A stretch of DNA of 64,000 nucleotides from the NCBI GenBank assembly GCA_030562215.1, contig JAUPFL010000001.1, positions 3,026,501-3,090,500 on the forward strand, read 5' to 3'. Origin of the DNA: Peribacillus frigoritolerans (GTDB lineage: Bacteria; Bacillota; Bacilli; Bacillales; DSM-1321). The first letter of the stretch is position 1; each line of letters opens with the position of its first letter. The notes beneath the pieces were generated by a model, which was not told where the DNA came from, did not search any database, and saw only the letters and a list, made by a program, of their open reading frames with translations. Below are positions 37,802 to 48,587 of this stretch, one piece after another. Both the position numbers and the translations under genes were made by a program.

Positions 37802-37844
37802 AACAAGCCCTTATCCTTTGCAGGATAAGGGCTTGTTCTTTTTT
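37802..37844 (+). terminator. Strong terminator closing the CI/Cro module
   Basis: AACAAGCCCTTATCC and GGATAAGGGCTTGTT form a perfect 15-bp stem with loop TTTGCA, followed by a T run. Confidence 0.9.
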
Positions 37845-38109
37845 CTTGAATTGCGCATTCCGATTTCCTCCCTAAGTACGTCTTCCTTAAATGAAAAGAT
37901 CTCATACATAAATGAATTGAAGGCAAATCTTCATACTTAATCTCCATTTTCAATGAAATTTCTTCTAGTTTTTTTCTCCCATCTTTATGAGGATAGCAGG
38001 TAATTGTATGCAAAAGTACAATTATATACTAATGAAGGGATGGGAAGGAGGGCATTGATAATTGGATGGGTTCGAAAAATATTCCACATGATATTGGAGG
38101 AGATAACAA

Positions 38110-39702
38110 TTGAAAAGGAATGTAATCAATTATGTCGTTTTTCTTGTCCTCATTCTAACCATATTAATTATGGCTAAGCCAGACATTTCCTCAGCAGGAA
38201 AATTGAAGCCGCCCTCCGAAACTTTCAGTCCAGGGGATTGGTTTCTTGGAAGTATTCCTCCCAATCTTGATACAAAGAAACCACCGATCGTGTTTGTTCA
38301 AGGGAAAAACGGCACTTCAACCAGCTGGTACGGTGAAACGGAATATCATGGTGTCAATGATATGTATACCAAAGCGTATGAAGCAGGCTACCAAACGGTT
38401 TTTGTTCAGCTTCATGACTCAGCTGGAAATGGATCAGTGAGCCAATATGCTAATGGAAGGCTTTTAGCTCAAATGCTTTCAGAAATCAGTAACCATTTCG
38501 GGGGCGAAAAAGTAAATATTATAGCTCACAGCAAAGGGGGCCCAGACACCCAAGCGGCTCTAGTACACTATGGAGCACACCAATATGTTGGACGGGTGAT
38601 TACTTTAGCTTCCCCTCATCATGGTTCTCATCTAGCTGATTTGGCTTATAGCTGGTATGCGGGCTGGCTTGGTTCCTTATTAGGTCAAAAAGATGAGGGA
38701 ACTTATTCTTTACAGGTTGGTAAAATGGCCGAATTTCGTTCTGTCACGGATAACCATGTTAACTCTCGTAAAAACTTATATTTCACTGTAGCTGGTATGA
38801 ACAGAGGCCCAGTACTATCAGCCTTATCAATGGGTGGACAATATTTATCTTCATATGGGGAAAATGATGGACTAGTCAATGTATGGAGTACAAAAATACC
38901 CTATGCAACACATTTATTTACGGATCCCAACTTTGATCACGACAATATTCGAGTTGGCTCAGCTGTATTTTCAAGAATTGAACCCTATTTAAGAAGCACT
39001 TCAACCGCTGGGATTCCTGAATATAATGTCAATTATAAAGAACGGGTTGAAGATGATGTCATTACAACCGCACTTGCTCAAACCGTTCTGGGTGATGTCC
39101 TGAAACAAAATGTCTGGGTCGAACAAAGCTTCCATGTAAATGAAGCGGCCCCAGGTAATATAAGCATATATACAGCCTCAAATGATGTGGAGGTTGAGTT
39201 GATTTCTCCATCCAATAAAAAGTATTCACCGTCCTTAAAGGTCCATTCAGCCAAAAAGGAAACTTCCTTTTTAATGGTGCAACCATCCAGTCATTCTATA
39301 GAAATAACCTTGAAATTGGTGACTGGAAAGTACGAATGAAGACTAAATCACCAAAAGACGCCTACTTGTTCACAGCACAATTTAACGAAAAGAATCCCAT
39401 TACATTTAGTATGGCCGGTAAAGTTAAGCAAAAAGATGCAAAGTTTTTAATAAAGAATCCAATGAATGGTAAAAAAAGACCAATCAGCACAACATTTTTG
39501 GTTCATCTGATAGATGAAACCGGTAATGAAATTAGTGAAAAAAACTCAATTAAGGTAATTGATACTGAAAATTTTACTGGTACCCTTCCAGAAGTACCTA
39601 AGTCAGGTGTTTATAATGTAACAATAGATGTCAAGGAAAAAAAATGTGGATGGTACTGAAAGGACCCGGACGCTGATTCGTTCGGTCTATATTGAGAAAT
39701 AG
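38110..39702 (+). pseudogene. Secreted lipase/esterase with C-terminal beta domain (two frameshifts)
   Basis: TTG 38110 behind GGAGGAG starts a Sec signal peptide (NYVVFLVLILTILIMA). The alpha/beta hydrolase domain shows VNIIAHSKGGPDTQAAL with the nucleophile serine, ASPHHGSHLADLAY and a late FDHDNIRVG histidine, as in Lipase_2-type enzymes. A beta-rich C-terminal half follows. Breaks at about 39325 (joins to GDWKVRMKTKSPKD) and in an eight-A run at about 39645 (joins to VDGTERTRTLIRSVYIEK) put the stop at 39700. Total about 530 residues. Base errors are likely. Confidence 0.85.
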
Positions 39703-39704
39703 CG

Positions 39705-39736
39705 AAATGCCTTCTCTTAATTGAGAAGGCATTTTT
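39705..39736 (+). terminator. Terminator of the lipase gene
   Basis: AAATGCCTTCTC and GAGAAGGCATTT form a 12-bp stem with loop TTAATT and a T tail, directly after the corrected stop codon. This supports the frameshift correction. Confidence 0.9.
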
Positions 39737-39873
39737 GGGGATTAAAAATGAGGGAGGTGCGAAATGTTAGGGTTAACTAGAGTGATGGTAATTACGCAAA
39801 TGGAAAGCCTTATAGAAGTATTTATATAACGGTTGTTAGATGGATATATTTAAAAATTGGTTCCCTGGAAATT

Positions 39874-40059
39874 ATGCATAGCAATCAGAGATCTAACGAG
39901 CAAAGAAACAGCCATTTAGAAAATTGCTCCTTATGCCCAGAAAAAATTAACAGGGCATATTGTGAAAAAGGGGTTTTTGTTTTCAACTCTTGCAAATTTC
40001 TCAACAAGTGCAGATTCAACAGTGGAATGGCTGAGGCGATCTTAACTTTATTAAAGTGA
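39874..40059 (+). CDS. Possible small cysteine-rich protein
   Basis: A 61-codon frame carries CSLCPEKINRAYCEKG and NSCKFLNKC, five or six cysteines in CxxC-like spacing, then an alpha-helical end. The ribosome binding site is weak. It could be a small zinc-binding protein. Confidence 0.4.
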   Translation: MHSNQRSNEQRNSHLENCSLCPEKINRAYCEKGVFVFNSCKFLNKCRFNSGMAEAILTLLK

Positions 40060-40283
40060 ACCAAAGATTAAGAGTGAAGAATTTTATGGGAGGGGATTTT
40101 AACCCACTCTTTTTTATTTCGATGAGCTTTTTCAAAAGTACATATTACCAGAAAGGCGCTTGTATAACTTTCATCCGTTATAAAGAATGTTTAAATTTCC
40201 ACGAAAACTTGATTCTATTAAAAATTTTCAATATCTACTCTTCCATATGCATATTGAGAGAATAAGGTACATAAATTTAAACA

Positions 40284-40309
40284 AACAAAAAAAGCGCGGA
40301 AAGCGCTTT
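40284..40309 (-). terminator. Terminator of lexA
   Basis: AAAAGCGC and GCGCTTTT pair tightly around GGAAA at the lexA stop codon and are followed on the minus strand by seven T residues. Confidence 0.85.
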
Positions 40310-40932
40310 TAGTGTATTTGTCTATATAAGCCTATTACTTTTCCAAGAATCGAAACATCTCGTAAAATAATTGGTTCCATATTTGAGTTCTCAGGCTGAA
40401 GTCTTATGTAATCCGGTTCCTTAAAGAATCGTTTTACAGTGGCTTCATCATCTTCCGTCATCGCCACGACGATATCTCCATTATTGGCACTGCTTTGTTG
40501 TTTCACGATGACATAATCTCCATCATGAATTCCTGCTTCGATCATACTTTCACCCATGATTTCCAGCATGAATACATGGTCATCATGTGGAACCATGCTT
40601 TCGGGAAGCGGAAAGTATTCTTCAATGTTCTCAATGGCCGTTATCGGCATGCCCGCTGTTACTTTTCCAAGTAACGGAACGTTCACGACATTGGCTTTGG
40701 GAATATTGTTCGCTTCCTCCAAATTCATTATTTCAATGGCTCTTGGCTTAGTTGGGTCACGTCTAATAAGGCCTTTACTTTCCAGGCGGGATAAATGCCC
40801 GTGTACTGTTGAACTTGATGCAAGTCCCACTGCTTCGCCAATCTCCCGTACGGAAGGTGGATAACCTTTTTGGCGGACCTCTTCTTTAATGAAATCAAGA
40901 ATATCTTGCTGCCGTTTTGATAGTTTTGTCAT
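40309..40932 (-). CDS. lexA: LexA, SOS response repressor
   Basis: The intact 207-residue protein has a winged helix ([20 protein letters not shown]) and an S24 domain with the Ala-Gly cleavage site in KVTAGMPIT, the serine in [16 protein letters not shown] and the lysine in [11 protein letters not shown]. RecA-stimulated self-cleavage would free the SOS genes. It is divergent from yneA over a shared region with three SOS boxes, exactly as in B. subtilis. Confidence 0.97.
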   Translation of the reverse strand: MTKLSKRQQDILDFIKEEVRQKGYPPSVREIGEAVGLASSSTVHGHLSRLESKGLIRRDPTKPRAIEIMNLEEANNIPKANVVNVPLLGKVTAGMPITAIENIEEYFPLPESMVPHDDHVFMLEIMGESMIEAGIHDGDYVIVKQQSSANNGDIVVAMTEDDEATVKRFFKEPDYIRLQPENSNMEPIILRDVSILGKVIGLYRQIH

Positions 40933-40990
40933 TTGTGCACCTCTTCCCCAATGTTCTTTGCTACATTATAGCATGGCGCCCAACTCTATA

Positions 40991-41071
40991 CAAACATAAG
41001 TTCGAATTTTGTTGTTGACTGAAACAAACGTTCGTATTATAATTTGACCATAACATACGAACGAACATTCG
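40991..41071. promoter_or_regulatory. lexA-yneA control region with three SOS boxes and the yneA promoter
   Basis: Three close matches to the Bacillus LexA box CGAAC-N4-GTTCG are present: CAAACATAAGTTCG (40991-41004), GAAACAAACGTTCG (41021-41034) and CGAACGAACATTCG (41058-41071). The yneA promoter is TTGACT (41015-41020), 17 nt, TATAAT (41038-41043); box 2 sits between its two elements, so LexA would block it directly. Confidence 0.88.
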
Positions 41072-41087
41072 CTTTGGAGGGATAATT

Positions 41088-41397
41088 ATGAAAAAATTAT
41101 ACAAAAATTATATTTATACGATTCTATTAGCGGGATCAGTATTCATCTTTTCAATTTTATTCTCTTGTACACTGAACAATGATCAAAAAAAGATTTCCTT
41201 TCTATAGAAGTAAGTGAAGGTGATACCCTATGGGGAATTGCCGAAGAATATGAAGAATCGAATTTGACAAAAAAGAATTCATTGGTTGGATAGAAGAGCA
41301 TAATGGAGTCAGGGCGGATTCGATAAAACCTGGTCAAGTCATTGTCATACCGGTTAAAGGGGAAGAACTTGTCCAGAATTTGGCCAGTGATCAGTAA
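41088..41397 (+). pseudogene. yneA: YneA, SOS cell-division inhibitor (two frameshifts)
   Basis: ATG 41088 behind TTTGGAGGG starts a protein of about 102 residues with one transmembrane helix (YIYTILLAGSVFIFSILFS) and a LysM domain (VSEGDTLWGIAEEYEE ... KEFIGWIEEHNGVRADSIKP). Two six-A runs (about 41190 and 41270) each lack one A. YneA delays septum formation after DNA damage. Its operator layout and neighbours match B. subtilis. Given the homopolymers, the gene is probably intact in the cell. Confidence 0.85.
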
Positions 41398-41410
41398 GTA
41401 GTGAAGGTAG

Positions 41411-42073
<663 letters not shown>

Positions 42074-42137
42074 AACTTGTAATTTCGCTTTTTTTTAATA
42101 CCATGACAATATCCGCAGAATATGAAGGAGCGAGATT

Positions 42138-42371
42138 ATGTTATCAAAAGAAAAAATAGCCCGTATAAATGAACTTTCTAAAAAGGCAAAGGCCGAAGGT
42201 TTGACGGAAGTTGAGGCGAAAGAGCAAACCCAATTGAGAAGTGAATATTTGGAAACATTTAGAAAGTCCATGTCCGATACTTTGGAGCATGTGAAAGTCG
42301 TGGATCCAGAGGGTAATGATGTCACTCCTCAAAAGATAAAAAATATAAAAGAAAAAAGAAATTTACATTAA
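42138..42371 (+). CDS. ynzC: YnzC, DUF896 protein
   Basis: The 77-residue DUF896 protein starts MLSKEKIARINELSKKAKAE and has the LTEVEAKEQTQLRSEYLETF segment of this two-helix family. It is the third gene of the B. subtilis yneA-yneB-ynzC SOS operon, and order is kept here. Function unknown. Start ATG 42138 lies behind GAAGGAGCG. Confidence 0.95.
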   Translation: MLSKEKIARINELSKKAKAEGLTEVEAKEQTQLRSEYLETFRKSMSDTLEHVKVVDPEGNDVTPQKIKNIKEKRNLH

Positions 42372-42598
42372 TGCTTGGATTCTTCTGATGGAACATTCAT
42401 TAGAGGATTCTTTGGCATTTTGGAGTAAAAAGAGAGTGCATTCATGTATGTATTCTCCTATTTAGTTTAATCTAAATAGGAGACTTCTTATTCCTAGAAA
42501 ATTGTAATATTGGGGTATTAAATAGTGATTTTAGTTGTGATATTATGCTTGTCACTATAATATAAAGAGGTACATTACAGGAAGGGATGTTTTACGAT

Positions 42599-44602
42599 AT
42601 GTTAGATAAATTAGATGCACTTTCTATCAATACGATTCGTACATTGTCGATTGATGCAATTGAAAAGGCTAATTCAGGCCATCCAGGTATGCCGATGGGT
42701 GCAGCGCCGATGGCGTATAAACTATGGACCGAATATATGAACCATAACCCGAAAAATCCTGATTGGTTTAATAGAGATCGCTTTGTTCTTTCAGCTGGTC
42801 ATGGGTCTATGCTGTTATACAGCCTTCTTCATTTATCGGGATATGGCTTATCTATCGATGATTTGAAAAGCTTCCGCCAATGGGGCAGTAAAACTCCAGG
42901 ACATCCTGAATACGGACATACGGCTGGTGTAGATGCAACTACTGGGCCGCTTGGACAAGGTATCGCAATGGCAGTCGGAATGGCAATGGCAGAACGTCAT
43001 TTGGCAGAAAGCTATAACCGAGATTCTTATAATGTTGTCGATCATTATACATATAGCATTTGTGGAGATGGAGATTTAATGGAAGGTGTTTCTGCAGAAG
43101 CCGCTTCATTAGCTGGACATCTACAACTCGGAAGACTTGTTGTTTTATATGATTCTAATGATATTTCCCTTGACGGCGACTTAAGTCAATCATTTAGTGA
43201 AAGCGTAGCGGACCGGTTCAAATCTTATGGATGGCAATATATTCGCGTTGAGGATGGGAACGATCTTCAGGAAATTGCTAAAGCGATTGAAGAAGCGAAA
43301 ACCGACGATGCACGCCCCACACTAATAGAAGTGAAAACGGTTATTGGTTACGGTTCACCAAATCGTTCAGGTAAATCTGTTGTTCACGGCGCTCCGCTTG
43401 GTGCAGATGAGCTGAAATTGACAAAAGAAGCATACAAATGGACATTCGAAGAGGACTTCCATGTACCTGAAGAAGTGTATTCACACTTCAATGAAGCTGT
43501 TGTTGATGCAGGAGCTCAAAAAGAAGAAGCGTGGAATGAATTGTTTAAAAATTACAAAGAAGCTCATCCTGAGTTAGCACAGCAATTGGAACTTGCCATC
43601 AAAGGTGAACTGCCTGCTGAGTGGGATCAGGAAATTCCAGTCTATGAAGAAGGTAAGACATTAGCTTCCCGTGCTTCAAGTGGTGAAGTACTGAATGCGA
43701 TCGCCAAAAAGGTCCCTAGCTTCATTGGGGGTTCTGCGGATTTAGCTGGATCTAATAATACTGCCATCAAAGGTGAGACAGATCTATTACCTGGTAATTA
43801 CAGTGGCCGTAATATATGGTTCGGTGTACGTGAATTCGCTATGGGTGCGGCTTTAAATGGTATGGCACTTCATGGTGGATTAAAAGTCTATGGAGGAACA
43901 TTCTTCGTATTCTCTGATTATCTACGTCCTGCCATAAGAATGGCAGCACTAATGGGACTGCCTGTTAATTATGTGTTCACTCATGACAGCATTGCTGTAG
44001 GGGAAGACGGACCGACTCATGAGCCAATCGAACAATTGGCATCATTGCGCGCAATGCCTAACCTAGGTGTAATCCGTCCAGCTGATGGCAATGAAACGGC
44101 AGCAGCCTGGAAAGTGGCTATGGAGTCTACAAATAAACCAACTGCTCTTGTACTGACTCGTCAAGGGTTGCCAACTATAAAAGGTACTTCCGAAACAGCG
44201 TATGAAGGTGTTTCAAAAGGTGCTTACATCATCTCTGCTTCAAAGAAAGAAGTAGCAGATGCATTGCTTCTTGCAACTGGTTCCGAAGTGAACTTGGCTG
44301 TGGAAGCACAGAAAGCTTTAGCGAACGAAGGAATTGATGTTTCGGTAATCAGCATGCCATCATGGGATCGATTTGAAACTCAATCTAAAGAATATAAACA
44401 AAGCGTAATCAATCCGGCAGTGAAAAAACGTTTAGCTATCGAAGTGGCTTCACCGTTTGGCTGGGATCGTTATGCAGGTGATGAGGGTGAAATATTGGCC
44501 ATCAATCATTTTGGAGCTTCTGCACCAGGCGGTAAAATCATGGAGGAATTCGGTTTCACTGTAGAAAATGTAGTTGCTCGTGTTAAGGAAATGCTTAAAT
44601 AA
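42599..44602 (+). CDS. tkt: Transketolase
   Basis: The 667-residue thiamine-diphosphate enzyme of the non-oxidative pentose phosphate pathway shows [20 protein letters not shown], the cofactor-binding motif [20 protein letters not shown] ... [10 protein letters not shown], and [23 protein letters not shown] 42599 is preferred over 42587 because [16 protein letters not shown] aligns with the usual start and the AGGAAGGG motif is then at normal distance. A terminator follows. Confidence 0.98.
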   Translation: MLDKLDALSINTIRTLSIDAIEKANSGHPGMPMGAAPMAYKLWTEYMNHNPKNPDWFNRDRFVLSAGHGSMLLYSLLHLSGYGLSIDDLKSFRQWGSKTPGHPEYGHTAGVDATTGPLGQGIAMAVGMAMAERHLAESYNRDSYNVVDHYTYSICGDGDLMEGVSAEAASLAGHLQLGRLVVLYDSNDISLDGDLSQSFSESVADRFKSYGWQYIRVEDGNDLQEIAKAIEEAKTDDARPTLIEVKTVIGYGSPNRSGKSVVHGAPLGADELKLTKEAYKWTFEEDFHVPEEVYSHFNEAVVDAGAQKEEAWNELFKNYKEAHPELAQQLELAIKGELPAEWDQEIPVYEEGKTLASRASSGEVLNAIAKKVPSFIGGSADLAGSNNTAIKGETDLLPGNYSGRNIWFGVREFAMGAALNGMALHGGLKVYGGTFFVFSDYLRPAIRMAALMGLPVNYVFTHDSIAVGEDGPTHEPIEQLASLRAMPNLGVIRPADGNETAAAWKVAMESTNKPTALVLTRQGLPTIKGTSETAYEGVSKGAYIISASKKEVADALLLATGSEVNLAVEAQKALANEGIDVSVISMPSWDRFETQSKEYKQSVINPAVKKRLAIEVASPFGWDRYAGDEGEILAINHFGASAPGGKIMEEFGFTVENVVARVKEMLK

Positions 44603-44615
44603 CGGTAATGCGGAA

Positions 44616-44649
44616 CTGACACCAACTAGATTGGTGTCAGTTTTTTTTT
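44616..44649 (+). terminator. Terminator of tkt
   Basis: CTGACACCAA and TTGGTGTCAG form a perfect 10-bp stem with loop CTAGA and nine T residues. Confidence 0.93.
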
Positions 44650-44901
44650 ATCAAAAACAATTCTATTTTATATTGAAAGTGCTCATATTCTAAAGCAAAT
44701 CTTCCATTCGACAAAAAAAGAAGAAAATTTCTCCAGCAAACAACATATCTTTTTAGTTTGTCAATATATAATGAGAATAAATAAATTTCGTTTAAATGTG
44801 TCAGTTAAAGGGGAAAGTCATCAATGGTGGAAAATAGTGGAGAGGGTCCTGGTGGTAAGATGTTTTCGTGACAAAATAGGAAAGCTAGGAGGCATTGGCT
44901 G

Positions 44902-45282
44902 ATGAGAACCTATCAAATTTATTTAATCGAAGATGAATTTGCCCATCATTATTATGGAAGAGAAAAGCTATTTTTCAATTTGTTTTTGGAGTATATTCAA
45001 GCAAGGGGCAGACTAAAGAGTATTTTGCAAAAACAAATCGAATATGTCACCAAAAAAGTCCCGACTATCCAGTTGCAGTTAGCTATAGAACAACGTTTGC
45101 AAAAAAAGATGAATTATTGGACTCAAAATGGAAAATACTATTTAGAAAAAACAAACGGATCAAGTAAAGCCGTTTTAATCATTCAGAATGATTCCATTAC
45201 CCTTAAGGCTGAAGGAGATTACGAGGCGGAGACGGCTTTTTTGAAAGTATTCGAAAATATGAAGCGAGTTTTTGGCCATTGA
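44902..45282 (+). CDS. sirA: SirA, sporulation inhibitor of DNA replication
   Basis: The 126-residue protein (MRTYQIYLIEDEFAHHYYGR ... LIIQNDSITLKAEGDYEAET) matches YneE/SirA in sequence style and position between tkt and yneF. SirA is made under Spo0A control and binds domain I of DnaA to stop new rounds of replication in sporulating cells. It is somewhat shorter than the B. subtilis protein (about 148). Start ATG 44902 lies behind TAGGAGGC. Confidence 0.93.
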   Translation: MRTYQIYLIEDEFAHHYYGREKLFFNLFLEYIQARGRLKSILQKQIEYVTKKVPTIQLQLAIEQRLQKKMNYWTQNGKYYLEKTNGSSKAVLIIQNDSITLKAEGDYEAETAFLKVFENMKRVFGH

Positions 45283-45424
45283 TTTTGAACATGAAAAATA
45301 CGGCTGGTTAAAACCGATAAAAGAAAGAAAATTTGTCTAAATGGGGGACTTTTCGGTAGCGGGTATTGTATAATAACCTTTGGTCTAGTACACTGATGTT
45401 AGACAACACGAAGGAGGAAATAGT

Positions 45425-45640
45425 ATGTGGGTTTACATTCTAGTTGGCGTACTGGCATTGATTGCTGGAGTAGTGCTGGGATTTTTCATCGCTCGTAAAT
45501 ACATGATGGATTACTTAAAGAAAAATCCGCCAATTAACGAACAGATGTTGAAAATGATGATGATGCAAATGGGTATGAAACCATCCCAAAAGAAAATTAA
45601 TCAAATGATGAGCGCCATGAATAAACAACAAACAAAATAA
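45425..45640 (+). CDS. yneF: YneF, UPF0154 membrane protein
   Basis: The 71-residue protein has one N-terminal transmembrane helix ([20 protein letters not shown]) and the conserved tail [20 protein letters not shown] followed by SQKKINQMM, the UPF0154 signature. Function unknown. SD GAAGGAGG. It is the last host gene before the prophage. Confidence 0.97.
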   Translation: MWVYILVGVLALIAGVVLGFFIARKYMMDYLKKNPPINEQMLKMMMMQMGMKPSQKKINQMMSAMNKQQTK

Positions 45641-45775
45641 GATAGCATGAAACCTTGATATATAAGGGTTTGTAGCACTCATTTGTTAAACATATTCTTT
45701 GCTGTTATAGATTTTGGTTAAACCTTCATCATTACTTCGCATAGATTATGGTTAATCATTCTTATAATCCAAATT

Positions 45776-45821
45776 AAGACCACTTTTTGTTGAAAGATTA
45801 AGCAGAAAGGTGGTCTTTTTT
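45776..45821 (+). terminator. Hairpin with T tract directly before the integrase start
   Basis: AAGACCACTTT and AAAGGTGGTCTT form an 11-bp stem with a 19-nt loop and then a T run ending at 45821. The 3' arm contains the AAAGGTGG that would serve as the integrase ribosome binding site. Confidence 0.75.
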
Positions 45822-45822
45822 C

Positions 45823-46737
45823 GTGTTGTTAGAAGATGTATTAGATGAGTATTTATTTCATTGTATGGCTAGAGGTTTTACTAAAAAGACAATGATTAAT
45901 AAGCGACAGGAGTATAAGCAGTTAAGTATTTATTTAAAAGAAAAGAGAGCCTTAACAGAACTGGAAGCCATCACAGTTTTTGATTTGAGGGCTTATGTGC
46001 GTGGAAAGCATAAAGACGGTTTGAAGCCACAAAGTATTGTTTCTATGTCAAAGATGGTGTCTGCATTCTTTAATTGGTGTGTTAGTGAAGGATATTTAAA
46101 AGAAAATCCAATGAAGAAAGTTGAAATGCCCAAAGTTCCAAAACTTGTGTTAAAAGGTTTTACTTCTGATGAAGTGACTGCCATGATAAATGCTTTTACG
46201 TACAAGAATTATATTAGTGCCAGAAACAAAGCGATGCTCGCTATGATGGCTGATTGTGGATTGAGAGCGATGGAAATTAGGGGATTGAAATTGGAGAACG
46301 TAAAGGATTTAACAATCTTAGTATATGGTAAAGGAAATAAAGAACGGATTGTTTTCATATCACCTGCACTCAAAAGGATACTGATTAAGTATGAAAGAAT
46401 CAGAGAAAAATATGTACAAGACAAGATTACAACTAACAATTATTTTTTATCCTATAAAGGCACAGAAATATCACATGTTGGTTTGTGGAACATGATTAAA
46501 AAAGCAGGGGATATGGTTGGAATTGATGGTAAGAGATTGTCACCTCACACATTTAGACATTTTTATTCTGTTCAATGCTTGATGGCAGGAATTGATATTT
46601 ACAGTCTGTCACGTTTACTTGGACATAGTGAAGTATCCACTACACAACGATACTTGCATTCACTTAATGATGAACAGTTATTGGACAAAGCTGTGGCTTC
46701 AAGTCCTTTAATGAATCTAGGCAAAAATCAGGAATGA
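45823..46737 (+). CDS. Tyrosine recombinase / phage integrase
   Basis: The 304-residue protein has an N-terminal SAM-like core-binding domain (residues 1-110) and a catalytic domain with the expected residues: arginine in DCGLRAMEIRGL, lysine in VYGKGNKERIV, His and Arg in SPHTFRHFYSV, histidine in LLGHSEVSTTQR and the tyrosine in TTQRYLHSL. GTG 45823 is the likely start. It would catalyse integration beside yneF and, with helpers, excision. Confidence 0.95.
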   Translation: MLLEDVLDEYLFHCMARGFTKKTMINKRQEYKQLSIYLKEKRALTELEAITVFDLRAYVRGKHKDGLKPQSIVSMSKMVSAFFNWCVSEGYLKENPMKKVEMPKVPKLVLKGFTSDEVTAMINAFTYKNYISARNKAMLAMMADCGLRAMEIRGLKLENVKDLTILVYGKGNKERIVFISPALKRILIKYERIREKYVQDKITTNNYFLSYKGTEISHVGLWNMIKKAGDMVGIDGKRLSPHTFRHFYSVQCLMAGIDIYSLSRLLGHSEVSTTQRYLHSLNDEQLLDKAVASSPLMNLGKNQE

Positions 46738-46740
46738 TGT

Positions 46741-47160
46741 GTTTCTTAATTATGTTATAAGTTGGAAAAAAGTAGGGTAAATAGGATAACAGCCATATCG
46801 AGGGTATAGATATCTATCTATACCCTTACCTATACCCTCTGGAAGCCACAGGTGGGCTTGTGATAGGTTGTCTAAGGAAATTTTGTTTTAGGGAGGGTAA
46901 CCGGGGCATAGGATTTAATTTTGAGTGAATTACAAAGGTGTTTAAAAGGTTCATTGTGACTGTCTTGTCGTGGTTATTCGTGTTTTAAAGATGTTTGACA
47001 TTGATATCAAATTAGGCAGGTTATTTAAACCCACTAGCATCAAAAGAGTATAGGTTTATATAGATTGTAGGAAGAAGATTATTATGTAGAGAATTATATA
47101 TATTTTAGTAGGTTTAAGTACGCAACGCATTGAAGTTACTAACACAATATATAGTGTTGG
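46741..47160. other. Non-coding stretch after the integrase with a perfect palindrome
   Basis: About 420 bp without a gene. It contains GGGTATAGATA/TATCTATACCC at 46802-46825 (11-bp arms, 2-nt centre) followed by CCTATACCCTCTGG, a second copy of the right arm. No T tract follows, so this looks more like a protein site or RNA hairpin than a terminator. Confidence 0.55.
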
Positions 47161-47242
47161 TCTTTCTTGTATTTAAAAGGCGAATAAAAGATGGTTATTT
47201 ATACCAAGATATACTTCAATAAAGAAATGGGGGATGAGTATT

Positions 47243-47763
47243 TTGGCAAAAAGAATACATGACCTAACAAACCAGAAATTCAACTTTTTACAGTCATAGG
47301 ACTTAGCGATGAGAAAGATAAGAATGGAAAGAAGAAGTGGAAGTGTCAATGTGAGTGTGGAAATATCAGATATATACTTGCACCAGATTTGCAAAACCCA
47401 AAGAAATATAAATCGTGTGGTTGTGCTAAAAGTCAATTGTTAAGAGAAGCAAGAACTACTCATGGAATGAGCGACACAAGGATTTATCATATTTGGGAAG
47501 CGATGAAATACAGGTGTGGAAATCCAAACACCACTCAATATATGTATTATGGTGGTCGTGGCATTAAAGTATGTGATGAATGGAAAAGTTCATTTAAAAC
47601 ATTTTATGAATGGTCTTTAAATAGTGGTTACACCGATGATTTATCCATAGACAGAATTGATGTTAATGGAAACTATGAACCGTCTAATTGTAGATGGGCA
47701 ACTCCAAAAGAGCAGATGAACAATTTAAGGCGAAACATTGATTTTGATTGGCTCCCGTTTTAG
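47243..47763 (+). pseudogene. AP2/HNH-like phage protein with zinc ribbon (frameshifted)
   Basis: TTG 47243 behind GGGGGATGA starts MAKRIHDLTNQKF; a one-base loss near the TTTTT at 47285 shifts the frame to LFTVIGLSDEKDKNGKKKW. Then KCQCECGNIRYI and KSCGCAKSQ give a four-cysteine zinc site, followed by YYGGRGIKVCDEW and SIDRIDVNGNYEPSNCRWAT. The last motif is common in phage proteins related to homing endonucleases and AP2-type DNA-binding domains. Probably a mobile or DNA-binding cargo gene. Confidence 0.75.
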
Positions 47764-48073
47764 TTTTTTTTAAAATCAGTTTAAAAGTTGTCTAAAATAA
47801 GTGTTTTATACGTTGTAAAATAAGGAAATCTTTAAAAGTTCTTTAAACGTAATGTGTTAGTCCGATACCCAAGAGGTAGGAAATATTATTTTCTGGTGTA
47901 AACCTACCTTTTGGAATTTATAGTTCATTACAAAAGTGACAAAAATGCGAAGGCAATCACTATAGTAAAGGTATCTGTCTATGGTTGGTAATACAAGCGA
48001 GAAAAGTGAATAAATGGTATATTTAACATGGAAGGTGTGATGAAGTGAGAACAAAATCTGATAGTGAATTTTT

Positions 48074-48532
48074 ATGGAAGAATTAGAATATAAAAACGAT
48101 AAACTATACATAATCTTGAGAGGTCATATTTATATTGATAATCATCTAAATAATTTACTTGAAGGGTTTTTACCGAATCCCAATGTATTAGAACTATATA
48201 AAGAGAGTTTTTATAGAAAAGTCATTTTAGCACTCTCATTAAATCTTATTGAACAAAAACATTATGAAGCACTCATTAAATTTAATGATTTTAGAAATAA
48301 ATACGCTCATAGGTTAAGATATAAGATTACTCATAAGGAAATTAAGGAATTAAAAGAATCTTTGAGTACAATTGATGGTTTTGAAATATTTAAAGAAGAT
48401 ATAATCATAGGTGATAAAAACAATTCTGTTACAGACCTCAAAGCAATAATTGTTGGATTAGGTGCAATATTAGTGCAGACAGCAAGATGGATTCAGAAGT
48501 GTGAAGACCCAACATTTATTGTTAAAGATTAA
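48074..48532 (+). CDS. HEPN-like (MltR/DUF4145-type) protein
   Basis: The visible frame of 152 residues is mostly helical and carries FNDFRNKYAHRL near residue 75: R-N-K-Y-A-H is the RX4-6H motif of HEPN domains, placed after a KVILALSLNLIEQKHYEAL helix as in MltR-type proteins. A better start may be GTG 48045 (behind AAGGTGTGATG), giving MRTKSDSEFLWK and joining with one added A at about 48076. It is followed by an ART-like gene. A nuclease or regulator role is an inference. Confidence 0.75.
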   Translation: MEELEYKNDKLYIILRGHIYIDNHLNNLLEGFLPNPNVLELYKESFYRKVILALSLNLIEQKHYEALIKFNDFRNKYAHRLRYKITHKEIKELKESLSTIDGFEIFKEDIIIGDKNNSVTDLKAIIVGLGAILVQTARWIQKCEDPTFIVKD

Positions 48533-48587
48533 TATGTATTACTAAGCATCCTACTATAGTGTCTTTTAGAAAAGAGGTAATTCAACC

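Noticed and set aside
37777..38013. 78-codon minus-strand frame
   Set aside because: Its 3' part is the strong terminator hairpin at 37802-37844, so the frame is not a gene end in the expected sense.
40056..40265. 69-codon plus-strand frame before lexA
   Set aside because: AT-rich, no start signal and no recognisable composition.
44902..45640. SirA-YneF gap as a second prophage boundary
   Set aside because: Both genes are intact and in the B. subtilis order; phage sequence starts only after yneF.
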